Positions 36,654 through 48,860 of a stretch of DNA of 64,000 nt are shown here, piece after piece. Position 1 is the first letter of the stretch; the number at the start of each line of letters is the position of its first letter. The DNA is from Ipomoea triloba (taxonomy: Eukaryota > Streptophyta > Magnoliopsida > Solanales > Convolvulaceae): assembly GCF_003576645.1 (NCBI RefSeq), contig NC_044916.1, positions 36,998,261 to 37,062,260 of the forward strand, written 5' to 3'. The notes under the pieces are model-generated. The model saw only the letters and a program-made list of their open reading frames with translations, made no database searches and had not been told where the DNA came from. Made by a program: the position numbers and the translations under genes.

Positions 36654-37080
36654 ATTCATAAAAGAGTCTGCAACATACTGTATTTACCAAAATATATTCA
36701 TAAAAGAGTCTGCAACATACTGTATTTACCAAAACGTGAAACGCGGTTTCTGATATACAACATACTGTATTTACCAAAACGTGAAACGCTGTTTCTGATA
36801 TACAACATACTGTATTTACCAAAACGTGAAACGCGGTTTCTGATATACAACATACTGTATTTACCAAAACGTGAAACGCGGTTTCTGATATACAACATAC
36901 TGTATTTACCAAAACGTGAAACGCAGTTTCTGATATGCAACATACTGTATTTACCAAAACGTGAAACGCGGTTTCTGATATACAACATACTGTATTTACC
37001 AAAACGTGAAACGCGGTTTCTTGATATACAACATACTGTATTTACCAAAACGTGAAACGCGGTTTAGAAACCGCGTTTTA
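36654..37080. repeat. 45-bp minisatellite ending in a hairpin
   Basis: Two 42-bp starter units come first (36654 onward). Seven full 45-bp units and a partial eighth begin at 36712, 36757, 36802, 36847, 36892, 36937, 36982 and 37028. Each reads CAACATACTG, TATTTACCAA, AACGTGAAAC, GCGGTTTCTG, ATATA with only a few substitutions. The array ends in an inverted repeat, AAACGCGGTTT-AG-AAACCGCGTTT (about 37055-37080). Because 45 is a multiple of three, open frames run through the array on the minus strand, with a 15-residue repeating peptide. That is best read as a by-product of unit length; no start context or flanking exon supports a gene. Confidence 0.9.
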
Positions 37081-37334
37081 CGTTACATTTTATGTTCTAT
37101 ATCAGGAGAGATGTCGACGATCGCGAAATTGAAAATAAATTTCTATTTTTGGTAACAGTAATGACATCAAACCACAAGGTACTTGGCCTGTTTAATGAAA
37201 GAATTAACTTTCAAGTGCACGCACGTGGTATGCACGTCTTGAAAAGTAGAACCAAGTTAATATCAACTTGTTAGAGTTCAAATTACTCTGATGTATTTAT
37301 ATTAACAAATTTTTTGAGTACTTATATTAACAAT

Positions 37335-38010
37335 TTGTTTATCAATTGTTCCAAACAAGTGCACTGAAAATAATTATATATTCAAAAAAGAGTCGTATAA
37401 TATGTTGTATTTATAAAAAATATATAGTGTATACTAATGTTTATGATATCATAAATATATTGTGTTTTACGTTACATTTTATGTTCTATACCAGGATAGA
37501 TGTTTAAGATTGCGAAACAGAAATAGATTCCTATTTTTGGTAAATATATTTACCAAAAATGAAGCGCTTTTTTTAGTTAAGAAATTAAAAAAAAAATGTT
37601 GGTAGAAGAATTTAACTTGTTATTATTATTGTTGTTGTTATTACTACTACAGAGTATATTGTTTTATTCAAATCATGTAGAAACTACATAAATTAGTGAA
37701 AAAGAATTAACTATCAACTGTACTGGTATACACATATTGAGAACGAATTGAAAACAAGTTAATATCAACTTGTTAGATAATAAATTGATGAATCATGTAA
37801 GATAGTCATGCGTTACAAAATTATGGTCTCAACATTTTATAAATGATGACTATACTAAAATAAACTATAAATAATAAGATGTAAAACGTGAATTATGTTG
37901 TATGCATCGGGAGAGTTGTTGAAAATTGCAAAACGGAAATGGATTCATATTCTTCTGTAAATATAGTTACCACAAGCGAAACTAAATTTTTATTTATTGA
38001 AAATAAAAAA
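37335..38010. repeat. Degenerate duplicates of the minisatellite flanks
   Basis: Blocks flanking the 45-bp array recur here. AAAATAATTATATATTCA (near 36640) returns near 37370. TTTTACGTTACATTTTATGT (near 37076) returns near 37465. AGTTAATATCAACTTGTTAG (near 37255) returns near 37756. A third, weaker echo lies near 37885-37975. The region is therefore an old segmental tandem duplication, in which only the first copy gained the array. Confidence 0.7.
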
Positions 38011-38027
38011 TGTAACTTATTATTAAT

Positions 38028-38140
38028 GTTCATAGCTACTTTGAGTCAACAGTTGATTAAGCTCAAACCCACTCCCATCATCCATGTGGGAGTGTTAATC
38101 AGGATACCGAGTGCCACTAGACCACAAGGTCTTTGGCTAC
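38028..38140 (-). mobile_element. SINE-like repeat, family 1, copy
   Basis: Read on the minus strand it starts ACCTTGTGGTCTAGTGGCA, containing TGGTCTAGTGG, an exact match to the pol III A-box consensus TRGYNNARNNG. About 45 bases on it has GGGTTTGAGCTT, a weakened B box. Its 3' part reads AGTAGCTATGAACA, as in the copy at 51.5 kb. Other copies: 13.3 (fragment), 48.7, 51.5 and 62.6 kb. Confidence 0.65.
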
Positions 38141-38156
38141 AGAGTACTATTTAGTA

Positions 38157-38414
38157 CTCCCTCTGTCCCATTTTACCTGTCCTATTTACTATTCATTGGT
38201 CAAACCAACTATTTCTTTATTGCTTATTTTCTTTAGTAATTTTTTATAATTTTTAAATTTAATTTTTTGTGTTTAATAATACTTTTAATGTAATTTCTAA
38301 ATATATAAATTTTATATATTAATGATAAACTTAATATTATGAAAAATTAGATTAAAAATAATTTCAGTCAAGTCTCGTTAAACGAACCAGACAACCAAAA
38401 TGGGACGGAGAGAG
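38157..38414 (+). mobile_element. Stowaway-like MITE, well preserved
   Basis: A 258-bp element with ends CTCCCTCTGTCCCA and TGGGACGGAGAGAG, flanked on both sides by TA. CTCCCTCYGTCCC ends with a TA target duplication are diagnostic of Stowaway (Tc1/mariner-derived) MITEs. The interior is AT-rich and non-coding. It sits about 17 bp after the SINE copy. Confidence 0.9.
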
Positions 38415-40026
38415 TATTTAGTATTTACATTAAAGAATCACTTTTATTTATTACGCACACGCTATCGTGTGTACGTTTTAAATAAGTAATTGTTACTTTT
38501 TGAACAACTTTCTTCACATGATTGCAAATACATTTTCTTTTTCTAAGCTCACTATTTTATTCCTTATTGGGCTTTTAGTTCAAGGCCCATATATGCCTTA
38601 TAATATTGTTGTTTTTTGCTTTCATTAACTTTAATGAAGTGTTAGTCAGTTTGGGCTGCAGCAGGGGGCAAAATGGCCCAATAAAGTTGAGTTCTGGCCC
38701 ATGCCTCAAGGGTAAAATTGTTAAACCATAGACCATAGTCCATATTGCATTATGGACCATGATCCAAAACGCATTCAAATTATGTACCAAGTACATATGT
38801 CATATAATTAACCAATAGGTATTGTGTGGACCATGATAAAAAAAATGACGTCATTTTTCGTAATTTTTTCACACGACCTGCTGCAGTATACATTTTTATA
38901 ACTCATAATGTACATTATTCTAACACATAATGTACAGTACCTTACAGCAGAAGTTTCATTATTCTAACTCTTAATATACATTATTTTAACACATAAAGTA
39001 CATTATTGTAACACATCATATACATTATTTTAACACATAATGTACATTATTTTATCCCAGAAATTTTAATTCTAACTCATAAAATTCAAAGACGTCGTTT
39101 TGAGCGACCCACACATCTGTAATAATTTGCCATATCTAACCTATTATGTAAATAGACCCTAGTCCACCTTGTAAGGTGGACCCGAGTCCATAGCATAACA
39201 GCCCCGCCCCATTAAGTCATGCTGATCTTATTGATCCCTGACTCGTGAAATGATAATTAAATATTTGAAAAAGAAAACAACATTGAACATACAATATAAA
39301 GTTTAATTTAAATTCCATCTTTATTACTCCGTTCGTATAGTTTAAATTTTATGGTGGGGGGACCAAATATATGAACGATCCTATTCCAGTGCAATGAAAG
39401 GGGCACATCGAGTACCAGAAAGAAACAATTCAGACAGAATTGTCTCATCTATTTTTTGCATTCAATTTCATTCATAATATAATACATGATATATATTATT
39501 ATATATCATGTATATGTATATATATGTGCATTCATGCACTAGTCGTCTGTCCTCCATATGTAGCTCTAAAGTTAATTTCTCATTGATTAAATGCATCCAC
39601 CCGTACCTGCAACCCCACATTACAATCACACTCTTTCAACCCAATCAAAAAAATTGATAGTGTCTTGAGTTACTTGAGTGGGTACGTTGACATTTCATAA
39701 TGGACATGATTATATGTTGCAATATAAATTGAGTCGAGTTTTGATAGGATTGGAACGGACTTGTATATATCTTACAAAAACTCATATTCACTTGACTTTT
39801 TATAAAAATAAATAAATTACAAGCCCTACAATATGTAACCACCATACCAAAAGGAAAACAAACCAAATAAGTAAGAATACAATTCTCATTTGTGTTTTTT
39901 TTTTTACAATTAATACCAACTCCAATAGGCTAATATCACCATTATATTGTCATTATCATACCTTTAAAGTATAGGATATGTGTTTTTAATTTAATTTAAT
40001 GATATCCATCAATCACACCAGCAAAT
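38415..40026. other. BLH9 3' flank with transposon-end and short tandem repeats
   Basis: No gene is supported. At 38900-39070 about six copies of a ~21-bp unit, (A)ACACATAATGTACATTAT, are arrayed with variation. Around 38715-39200 the text has end-like motifs (TGTGGACCATG, GGACCCGAGTCCATAGCATA) that recur near 17.97 and 63.30 kb. An AT palindrome (CATGATATATAT...ATATATCATG) lies at about 39485-39511. The final ~200 bp before 40027 would be the BLH9 3' UTR. Confidence 0.5.
38900..39070. repeat. Short tandem repeat, ~21-bp unit
   Basis: Units built on TAACACATAATGTACATTAT recur about six times with substitutions (ATGTAC, ATATAC, AAGTAC variants). It is part of the repeat-rich BLH9 downstream region. 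Confidence 0.65.
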
Positions 40027-42821
40027 TCAAAAGGCTCCAAAGTCTCTAATGGAGAGCTGCCTGGTATTCCTGGGCACATTTTCCGAGTGCCGGAGCCCCA
40101 AAGTGAGGGACACGTCTCCGGTGGACTGCGCCGCCGCCCCGAGCCTAACGTCGCCGCCGTCCACCACCACTCCCCAGCCGTGCAGCCCGGGCTCCCAGCG
40201 CGGCGGGGAAGCGGTATCCGGAAGATGCGGCACCGTCGTCGCCGTCGCCGTCGGGTTTCCCAAGGCGTATTGGTGAGGCCTGGAGGAGGAGGAGGATGAA
40301 TAATTGGCGATGGCGTAGCCCCGTGAAGGGTCGTTTTCTGTTGCAATAAATTCGGATCTTCTGCCACGTGGCGACGGAATTGTTGTGGTTGTCGTTGTCG
40401 CGGTGGCAGTGATGCCCTTATTGCCACCACTACTAGTGTCGTCAGGCGTTGGGGACTGTGCCGCCGCGTTTTCTTGCTCCTCCGCCTCTTCCTCCTTGGA
40501 TTCTTGCTGGTACATCTCCTCCACCATCGGCTTCCACAACCTAACCCTAGCATTAATGAACCAATTCGAAACCTGCAAATTAACCAATATAAATACACAA
40601 AACCAATATACATCCGACCCGGCCACTTAATTTTTAATCCCAACCCTAAACCTAAGGGCCTCACGGCCTGTCTTTGAGATTGTGAGATAAGGTAAACTAC
40701 AGAAATTGTTACAAAAATCAGTTCAGGTAGCTATAGACAGGATCATTTCCCTCCTAACATTTCCCTCCTATGCGCCTGCCGTGGGCCTAATTCGGCCGAC
40801 TTGAAGTAAATTGCAGACATTGCTACAAAATCGGTCAGATACCTATAGACCATGTCGATTTCCCTCCTATGCGTTCGCCTAGGGCTTAATTCGGCCGACT
40901 TGGCTGCTTAGCGCCTAACTCAGCTAAGTTAATTCGTCCATTTTGATCGAGTTACGCACCCACCTAGCGTCTAGGTGCTAAGGACTCCTCTACCACCCGA
41001 CTAGCGTCTAACATTTCCTTCAACCATGATTGCAGTATATGCTTCAGAGTCTTATTAGATCATATTCTCTCCCATTGAGAATTTGAACTCATCAATGTGT
41101 ATAGGGTTAAATTCGGCCTAAACCTGAGGACCCATTACCCCTATACTGGGATAGCGATATTCACCTTAATAATACATGGTCTGAGTACTTAAAATTTTTC
41201 TCTAGGCTAAGATTCTCTTCCATTGAAAATTTGAACCTGGGTATTTGCTAGGTTACTACACCCAAACTTAACCTCTTGAACCGAAGTATTAATTAGAGTA
41301 TGTATGTGTGCATGCATGTGTGAATGTACTGCTGCTCTGCTGCAGTGCATTTATGGGCTATGGTGGGTAGTGTAGTGATAAGGACAATGCTGTGATGTGA
41401 TGAAGAAGATGACACATAAATGCACAGCCTCTGCCATCCCCATTCAATTCTCATAACAACGTAACAACAAAACATGAACTACAAGCCACGCACGCACATG
41501 ATGATGATTAACACACACACGCCACAGTCCACAGACATTACATTGCCATCAGTCCCCAACACTGAGAATGTTTTTTTGCCACAGTGAAAATCAATAATGT
41601 ATAGTAATCACTCAATTATTAATCTTTCACCTCATCTATGTCGTATTAGTCAATGTCACATAATAATACAGTACAGTAAAAAATGTACCGACATAACAAT
41701 GTATATATGTCGCCTTGAATAAGTCTTAATTTTATTTTAAAGCAAAAAGTTATTGCATGTACTATGCAACGTGATGCTATATTCGTAACATTATAGCACT
41801 TTATATAGTGAAAATTGTAATGAGTTAATTATTGTTGTATATGTTTATCCTCAAATGCATCTCAACTAAAAATGAAGCTAAACCGTTTAAATGGATACAT
41901 AATGTTAAATTAGCAACAATTTAAAAAGTATACTTTCACAATTAAAAAATTAATTGCTATATTTACCTGGACAAGAAAATACAAAGATGGAGTGGATCCA
42001 CATAACAGGATAAAGCCATGCAAGCACGTATTTAACTATTTATTTTTACATATAAATGTTTCCTATTTATATTTCTCGTAATTCATTGTATAATAGCATG
42101 CGAATCACACTAAAAAAATTCAGTGGAATGGACTTGACTAAGAATGTGTTGGTAATAATCGAATTAAACTCGTGACCATTAACTAAAATAGTTATGCTTC
42201 ATCAACTTAGCAACCTCTTTCAATGTATTTGATTACATTTTTGGTTGATCATATTCATGAATTAATTAATTAAGTTTATTGTGATGTTTTACTAATAATT
42301 GGTCATCCTTAAAAGGGTATGAGTGAATTTATTGCACTGTTCTAAAACATTAAATCTTAAAAGGAATTTTAATGATTGGTATTAGAGTTTTATAAGGTTG
42401 ACTAGAGAAAACATAGTTGTCATGCACCTAATTAGGTAAATTAAGGTTTGGGATGGTTGTATTTGACTTTGTCTTCCTGCTTATATAAGGTTAGGTTGGT
42501 CAAATCTATGACAAATATAATCAAATTCAGTTTCATTAATTTGCAGTAGAATTATATACCCAATTAATTAATCTTCTAGATAATCAAGATATGGCAATCG
42601 ATCGAGATCAATGGTTATGAGTGACGACTTGATCACGAGATTCACTTGGTTTAAGTGGTGTTTAATAAATGAAACATAGGATTGCATTGTACTAATCTTA
42701 ATTACACATCTCATGTGAAATAGTCTCACCCTACTTACTCTTAATATTGTTTAAAAATACATTGGGATGACCTTCAAAAGTCTCAAATCGAGACATAATA
42801 ATAATAATAATAATAATAATA

Positions 42822-42875
<54 letters not shown>

Positions 42876-44487
42876 TATTCCTACAAAGCCTTAATACCTC
42901 TTGACCCATCTTATTAAGAGTTTATATGTAATTATAAATTATGTCAAAATATAAAGACAAAAAATCTTCTAAAAATATACATATGATACCAAAAGGCTCC
43001 TTTTTTAAAATGCTCAAGTTGGGTAAATTATACTTCATTAAAAAAAATAGTTTGGCCATACGTTTTAGTCAATTATGACATATTATATTTCTTGTTAAAC
43101 TGAAAGAGAGTTACGTTGTGTTATCTAATTTATAGTTTCACCTTGAAATTCCAATTACCAATCTACATTAATTTCATCTAATAAGCAACATATGCTCGAC
43201 GATATCAACCAATGCATTATAATTTTATTAGGAAAAATGGTCAAATAAGCCCTTAAATTTTATACAAAAAAACAATTAGACCTTTAACTTTAAAAAACTA
43301 CAGTTAAACAATCTACTTATTGTTTTTGTGCATTTAGCCCTAATAGTCAATTATTCATAGGTAATTAAGGTTCCAGCAATCTAACACTCGTGACTACTAG
43401 TCCTATTATAAGCAAAGGATAGTTTCTTTATTATTATTATTAGGGGTAAATTTTAATTTAGATACACTAAGTAGGCCATGGAGTTGATTACGATGACTCA
43501 CCAACTTTATTATCTTGCACACAAATTGAAAGTTTTAATAATTTTGTAATATAATGGTGACATATATATACTAATTTTCTAATCATGTTATGGCATTATA
43601 GTAAAGAAGAAGAAACGTAAAAATGACACTTTTAAACTAATTTATGAATTAATCATTAAATAAATATACGGATAATATTTTTCAAAAGAAAGCTAAGATA
43701 GAAAGTTTCTTATTATTCTATGATCTTATGTACCCTTCAGAATATTACAGCACCATGCAACTTATATTATAATTATCATTTTCTATATCTTACTGTACTA
43801 TTGCAACCCACCATCTGAATTATATATCAATATATAATTTTTTTTCTAAAAAAAAGAAGAAGAAATATTTGAGATGCACGAAATTAGAAAAAGACAAGCA
43901 GAAAGGATCACTGAAAAGCTGTGATCTGACTAATAAATGATACTTCCAGTTTGGATTGTCCAATTTAGCTTCCTAAAGTTGTAAGATTTATGATATAATG
44001 CATGCAATTATGAATAAGAAAATGGGAAATTAGAGAAATAAAGAAGAAAAAAGAGTGAGCTTTCCCTTTCAAGAGATATGAAGAATTTGATACAGAAAGG
44101 TGGTGTGATGAGTACCTGATTCTTGGATAAACCAGTCTGCCGAGACAACAAATGCTTGTCTGCTTCACTTGGGTACCTGATGAGGAAAACAACACAAACC
44201 TCACTGCAATCAATACTGTAAGCTCTCATTCATTTATATTCATGATCTGACAACAATCATGATCACATCAAAACAAGTGTATATTCTTGTTTACTGTGCT
44301 TGCTGTGATTGATTGATTAATCTTGATTATATTTTTTTGCAGTCTTTAAGAAAACATCATTAATCTTTTTGAAGATGTGTATGTGGCCGGAATTCCTATC
44401 CTTGGTCTGGCCTCTTTGCCACTTGCCTGCCCCACCCGGCCACCCCCAATAAATTAACATGGTGGCCTCCTGTTGCCGTGCATAGTC

Positions 44488-44547
<60 letters not shown>

Positions 44548-47500
44548 ACCCCGCATCAAATTGTTGATTCAGTAACCATTAGGTTACAAATTGGATTCTC
44601 AGTGAAACTGCCAATATATTAACCTTTTTGATTTGGCTTGGTTTGGGCACCCAAAAGGTCTGGACAACCTAAGTTAGTTTATTGCCTTATGGTTTCTTCG
44701 TCTTCTAACCCAAAAAGGCCTGGTCCGAGCAACCTACCGGGCCTAAGAAACCTAAGTTTCCCAAAAATGCCTGGTTTGGGCAACTTACGGGTTGGGGTAC
44801 TGGTGCATACTGTCGCTAACGAGGTTCAAACTTTTGTCTCTTCTCTCAGAAGTTGTCTATTGAATCAGTGAACTAAGCCGGTGTAGGCAAAAAAAATCAT
44901 TGATTTCTATAGTATTGGTTGACTTGTGAGGAAGGGAAGTGTATAAAGTTTTGTGGGCTGTCATAGCTTCAATCTTGTGATGATGGTGACCGGAGAAGTA
45001 TGTGGTGAAAGAGAAAGAGAAGAGAAATGCATGTACGTACGGGTGAAGGAAATGCTCGAAGAGCCAAGCCCGGAGAACATTGACAGATCTCTCCGGCAGC
45101 CCTCTCTGCGGCCGCCAGGCCTCGGAATCCATCATCCCCATCTGATTCAGCGCCTTCTGTTGCCGGAACTTCTGGTCCAGCATTCTCAGCCGCGGCGTCT
45201 CCCCTTTAGTCAGCCCCGAAGACCCCGTCGGGTCCTTCTCCCCCAGCACCCTATACGTCTCCTTCATCTGCACCATTATCGCGTCCTTTATGCACCGGAA
45301 ATGCCGAGACATCGCCTTCTGCGCCAGCGTCGTGTACGGCGCCGCCGCCCCGTAGCCCAGCACCGTGTCGAATGACGTCACCATCACCTGCATTTGATCG
45401 CAGTACCGCGCATATCTCCCGTCCACCTGTCCATTATTTCATTTTTTCCAACCCAAAAAGGAAACCGCCATTATTATAAAAGCTTTCAAACTCAAGTGCT
45501 ATGAATGTGTTGAACTTTTCCGGCAAAGAAGGGCACGCATGTCCATAAAAATATATATACATTCAGCTAGGATGAACATGGGCACCATATATATATATAT
45601 ATATATATATACATAGAACTAAAGTACAACCATAATGGTTTGTTGGGTTGTAAGTTGTAACCTTTTTAAGGATTTTAAAAACATGGCAGATTAGGTCTAA
45701 TACCGACAACCTATTTCTTTAACAAAGTAATTAAAAGCCTAATAATTCAAAACCCCATCATTAAACTGTGTCTCAGTGTCTCTTTATGCTAATAATTCAC
45801 GCCTTTCATTAAACAAATGTTAACTGCTGACATGGGTACACCATATAAATTAAAGAATCCTAATATTTTGAGTCAGTTATCAGTTATAGACAATCTAAAC
45901 TGATTTACTGGTATTGTGGCCTAAACATATTGCTGCACACTTTTGAGTAATAGTTACGGATTTTCCTTCTGAATCAGAATACTGAAAACAACATGGTCCC
46001 CATGATAGGAAAGAGGGAAACCAGGCACTGCAGCATTGGTTTTTTAAGAAGAGAAGATTAGTATTAATTTGGTGTAAATATGTACGAATATAATAGATCT
46101 AAGGTGATCTAATGGCTTCCATTCCCAGACACCAGAGAGCTACAATAACCTATAATGGAGGCATGTTCGTGTGATGCTGGACATGTACCCTTTACCCGCA
46201 ACCTGTCATCATAAATCTTGAAAGACATCAACGTTGTACCATAATTAGGGTCATAAATTATTGTCATTAGTTGCCAATTATTACTACTTAGTAAAACCAG
46301 AAACGTGGAAGAAATTAATTATAATAAACTTTGGCCGGCAGGCTTTTGTTTGACGATGATTTGATGATGAGAGTAAAATAGAAGGAAAAGAGTGACATGC
46401 CTCATCAAGCATAGATAGGAGCTTGATTTTCCTCCTCTGATATTCCGACCGGTCGGCGGCGGAAAGCGGCGGCGGCTGCTCCTTTGAAGAAGAAGATCCC
46501 GCCGGAGAATTCCCGCTTTCGGCGGCGGCCGCGTTGGAATTAGGGTTTCCTCCGCTCTCATTCTTCTTGGCCCTTTGGTTCTTGAAGTGCCCTCTTCCCA
46601 CGCAGCAGAATTCTTCTAGAAGCTCCTGCGCCGCCTTCAGGTAGCGGGAGCCACGGAGGACGTTGGTGGCGGCGTATCCGACGTGGACTTGTGTGTTGGG
46701 CGGGAGATCCATAGCCAATCCTGAATGTAACAGTTGCGGGTGGGGATTATGATAATTAGCAGCATTATTAGCCTCTAATAACCCTTGATTATGCAGGTAA
46801 TTAATCGCCGCCGCGCCGTTTCCTATCCTCATCTCCTCAAGCTTCGCGGCTTCCATGTTTCTCAGGGAAGACGATAAGGATAACGACAGCCCTTGCGCCT
46901 CTATTATGCTCCGAATTTTCGCCGAATCGTTCTCGGCGGCGGCGGCGGCGGCGCCGCCGCCGCCCGGAATCCACGTGAACTGCGACGGCGCCGCCGCGTC
47001 CATGTTCAGCGGGCTCAGCATATGATGATAGCCGCCGTGGTGGCTCAGCTCAGATCCGGCGGCGGAGTTGGGGTTGTTGAGTATGTGAAGAGCGGAAGAA
47101 GACGGCCGTTGCGGCGGCGGCGGAGATGAAGGTTTTATGTGAAGATTCATGAAGGGAAGCTGCATGAAATATATGCATAGAGGGATAATTGCATTATTAG
47201 TACAGTGAAAAAAACAGAAGGAAAAGAACAGAAAACCAAAAAAGAAATTAATCACAACACCACTTACTGCTTCGTTCACTGACAGGTGTTGTTCTTTTTG
47301 ACGAGGCCATGACGCCCTGAAGGATGATTGGATCTGATCATCCAAGATTTCGGTGGCAGCTTTCCGCCACTCTGGAGGGTAATTGATCATCTCCGCCAGA
47401 ATTCCGCCGCCGCCGTCATACGTCGGCGGCGGCGGTTCGTCCACTTGAAGCGGAATTTGCGGCGGCGGCGTTTCAAATCTCATAGACGACGCCGCCGCCG

Positions 47501-47591
47501 CAGCAGCGGCGGCGGCGGAGGCCGATCTCTGGTGATAATCATTCTGGGAACCGTAAAATTCCTGGTGGTGATGAGGGTATCCTTGGGACAT
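40027..47591 (-). CDS. BLH9: BELL1-like TALE homeodomain factor (BLH9/PENNYWISE type)
   Basis: Five minus-strand exons (47268-47591, 46401-47159, 45041-45426, 44116-44176, 40027-40572) join in frame to 691 residues. Poly-Ala, poly-Gly and Pro tracts fill the N-terminal half. Next come [11 protein letters not shown], the SKY box ([14 protein letters not shown], from ~279), the BELL domain (~345-430; [20 protein letters not shown]) and a three-residue-loop homeodomain (~463-526), with PYP in the loop and recognition helix [15 protein letters not shown]. The ZIBEL-like motif VSLTLGLRH is at 664-672. [29 protein letters not shown] and [13 protein letters not shown] point to Arabidopsis BLH9 (PENNYWISE/BELLRINGER/REPLUMLESS) or its paralogue BLH8. 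These factors pair with KNOX proteins such as STM in meristem, internode and fruit patterning. The BELL-domain intron appears to be GC-AG. The 61-bp exon 4 is typical of BELL genes. The last intron is 3.5 kb. Confidence 0.95.
40690..40910. repeat. Two diverged tandem copies of a ~110-bp unit in the last BLH9 intron
   Basis: Copies starting near 40690 and 40804 share GTAAAYTRCAGA, AGATACCTATAGAC-like text, TTTCCCTCCTATGCG and CTAATTCGGCCGACTTG. GC content is higher than in the surrounding intron. No known element was recognised. Confidence 0.6.
42795..42875. repeat. Palindromic (TAA)n(TTA)n microsatellite
   Basis: About nine TAA units switch near 42822 to a long run of TTA units, so the tract can fold on itself. 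It lies in the last intron of the BLH9 gene and is expected to vary in length between individuals. Confidence 0.9.
44499..44544. repeat. (AT)23 microsatellite
   Basis: A perfect AT dinucleotide run in the intron between BLH9 exons 3 and 4. A second run of about 25 bp lies at 45587-45611 in the neighbouring intron. Confidence 0.9.
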
Positions 47592-48260
47592 GGAATAATT
47601 CCGTTGAAACCAAAACCTAGTACCGGTGTTCTCGGGTTAAAACACAACTTCAATTTTAGTAGAATCATAAATCTCTGAACCCTTTTCTCCTCTCGAACCT
47701 GCTCGATCATGTTACAAACACATAAACAAAACAACAGTCAAGAAATCAAAGCCATAAAAATCAAACCTTTTCCAATTATTCCTCAACCAATTCAAAACAA
47801 ACGAAACCCCTTTCCTCCCCTCACTTCTTCTTTACTAAATTCTATTTTCTGGGTTGCGAAAAGCACCTGTAAACGAAGCAAAGATGGATAGATCTTGACA
47901 GAAAGGTGCAGAAGCCCAGAAACATCATTTTCTCACTGGCAGTGAAAGAGAACAAGACTCTGAACATGTGAACTGCGATGATCCTTGCGCTTCAAGTGTT
48001 GTAAACAAGGAATCTTCAATCTCTAATCTTTAATCCCCTCTTTGATATTATAATCAAATATAGAGTACAGTAAAGCATACTGATTTCCCAATCCAACAAG
48101 AAATTCAGGCCATCGATCAGGCTGGGATGGATATATGTGGGAATTGAAGATAGATAATGAAAGGAGAGAAAGCTCAGAAGAAAATTAAAGCTAAGGTCGC
48201 CTTCTTTCTTTCTGCTGCTGCTGCTTCTTCTCCTTAGCTTCTTCTCTCCCACTTCGCTTT
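47592..48260 (-). promoter_or_regulatory. BLH9 leader and proximal upstream region
   Basis: This is minus-strand DNA just upstream of the BLH9 ATG. On the sense strand it is GA- and GCAGCAGCAG-rich (about 48207-48240). It contains TTTACAG near 47870, which could be the acceptor of a leader intron. Short upstream frames exist. The transcription start and any leader intron cannot be fixed from sequence alone. Confidence 0.35.
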
Positions 48261-48715
48261 CACCAACCTTTTCTATGTAATACTATAATTTACTAAATTT
48301 GCATTTGTAGGCTTCTGATATGCTTTTTAAACTTACTTCCTAATACCACTGTGGATAAAAATGGCATGACAGGGGTAACAGTAAATTACCTTAGCCTGCA
48401 CCCTTGGCTTCATATACTAACTATAAATATCAATATTTTATTCTTGTACCCACGTTGTTCTTGCTATTCACTTGGTAACAACAAGGTTTCACGTTCCACG
48501 GGTTGTTAGTTCACCTAGTCATTTGCCAGTTAGAGATACAAATCTAAGTGAGTTTTACCTCATGTGCACACTTTGGTAGTGACTGCGAGTTTCTCTCGTC
48601 ACCAATTTTTTTTTAATTTTTTTTTAACAAAATAAATCAATTCCTCCTTTATTCTCTATTAAAATTTAATTCATGAATTTTTCTTTTCTTAATGATCTTT
48701 TTTTAATCTGCCAAG

Positions 48716-48860
48716 TACCTTATGCTCTGATGGCATGTAGTTACTTTTCCATATGGGAAGTCATGAGATCGAGCCTCAGTGGAGTTGTTGACTCTTTGTT
48801 CTACAACAGGTTGAAAAAGTATGTATGAACAGATACTACAATGTAATAGAGTAAGTAGAA
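48716..48860 (+). mobile_element. SINE-like repeat, family 1, copy
   Basis: The copy has GATCGAGCCTCAGTGGAG (B-box region), TTGACTCTTTGTTCTACAAC and TATGAACAGATACTACAATG, the same order as the 62.6-kb copy. It ends in an A-rich stretch (CTATAAAAAAAATG). The A-box region is mutated. Confidence 0.65.

Noticed and set aside
36616..37048. Open frames of 116-128 codons on the minus strand encoding a 15-residue repeat
   Set aside because: They follow from a 45-bp tandem unit, a multiple of three, with no stop in two frames. No start context, exon partner or known domain supports a protein.
36712..37064. Possible CRISPR array (regular repeats)
   Set aside because: The units are contiguous 45-bp repeats without unique spacers, and the DNA is plant nuclear.
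40690..40910. Possible extra BLH9 exon or small gene in the last intron
   Set aside because: It is a diverged two-copy tandem repeat with stops in all frames. Exon 4 joins directly and in frame to the exon ending at 40572.
44953..45375. 140-codon plus-strand frame
   Set aside because: It is the shadow of BLH9 exon 3, which encodes the BELL domain and start of the homeodomain on the other strand.
47163..47267. Reading through the first BLH9 intron as coding (open on the minus strand)
   Set aside because: The stretch is hydrophobic and unlike the family. A clean GCA|GTAAGT donor and TTTCATGCAG acceptor remove it in frame.
47328..47678. Arg-rich 116-codon plus-strand frame
   Set aside because: It is a GC-rich shadow of the poly-Ala/Pro N-terminus of BLH9 on the opposite strand.
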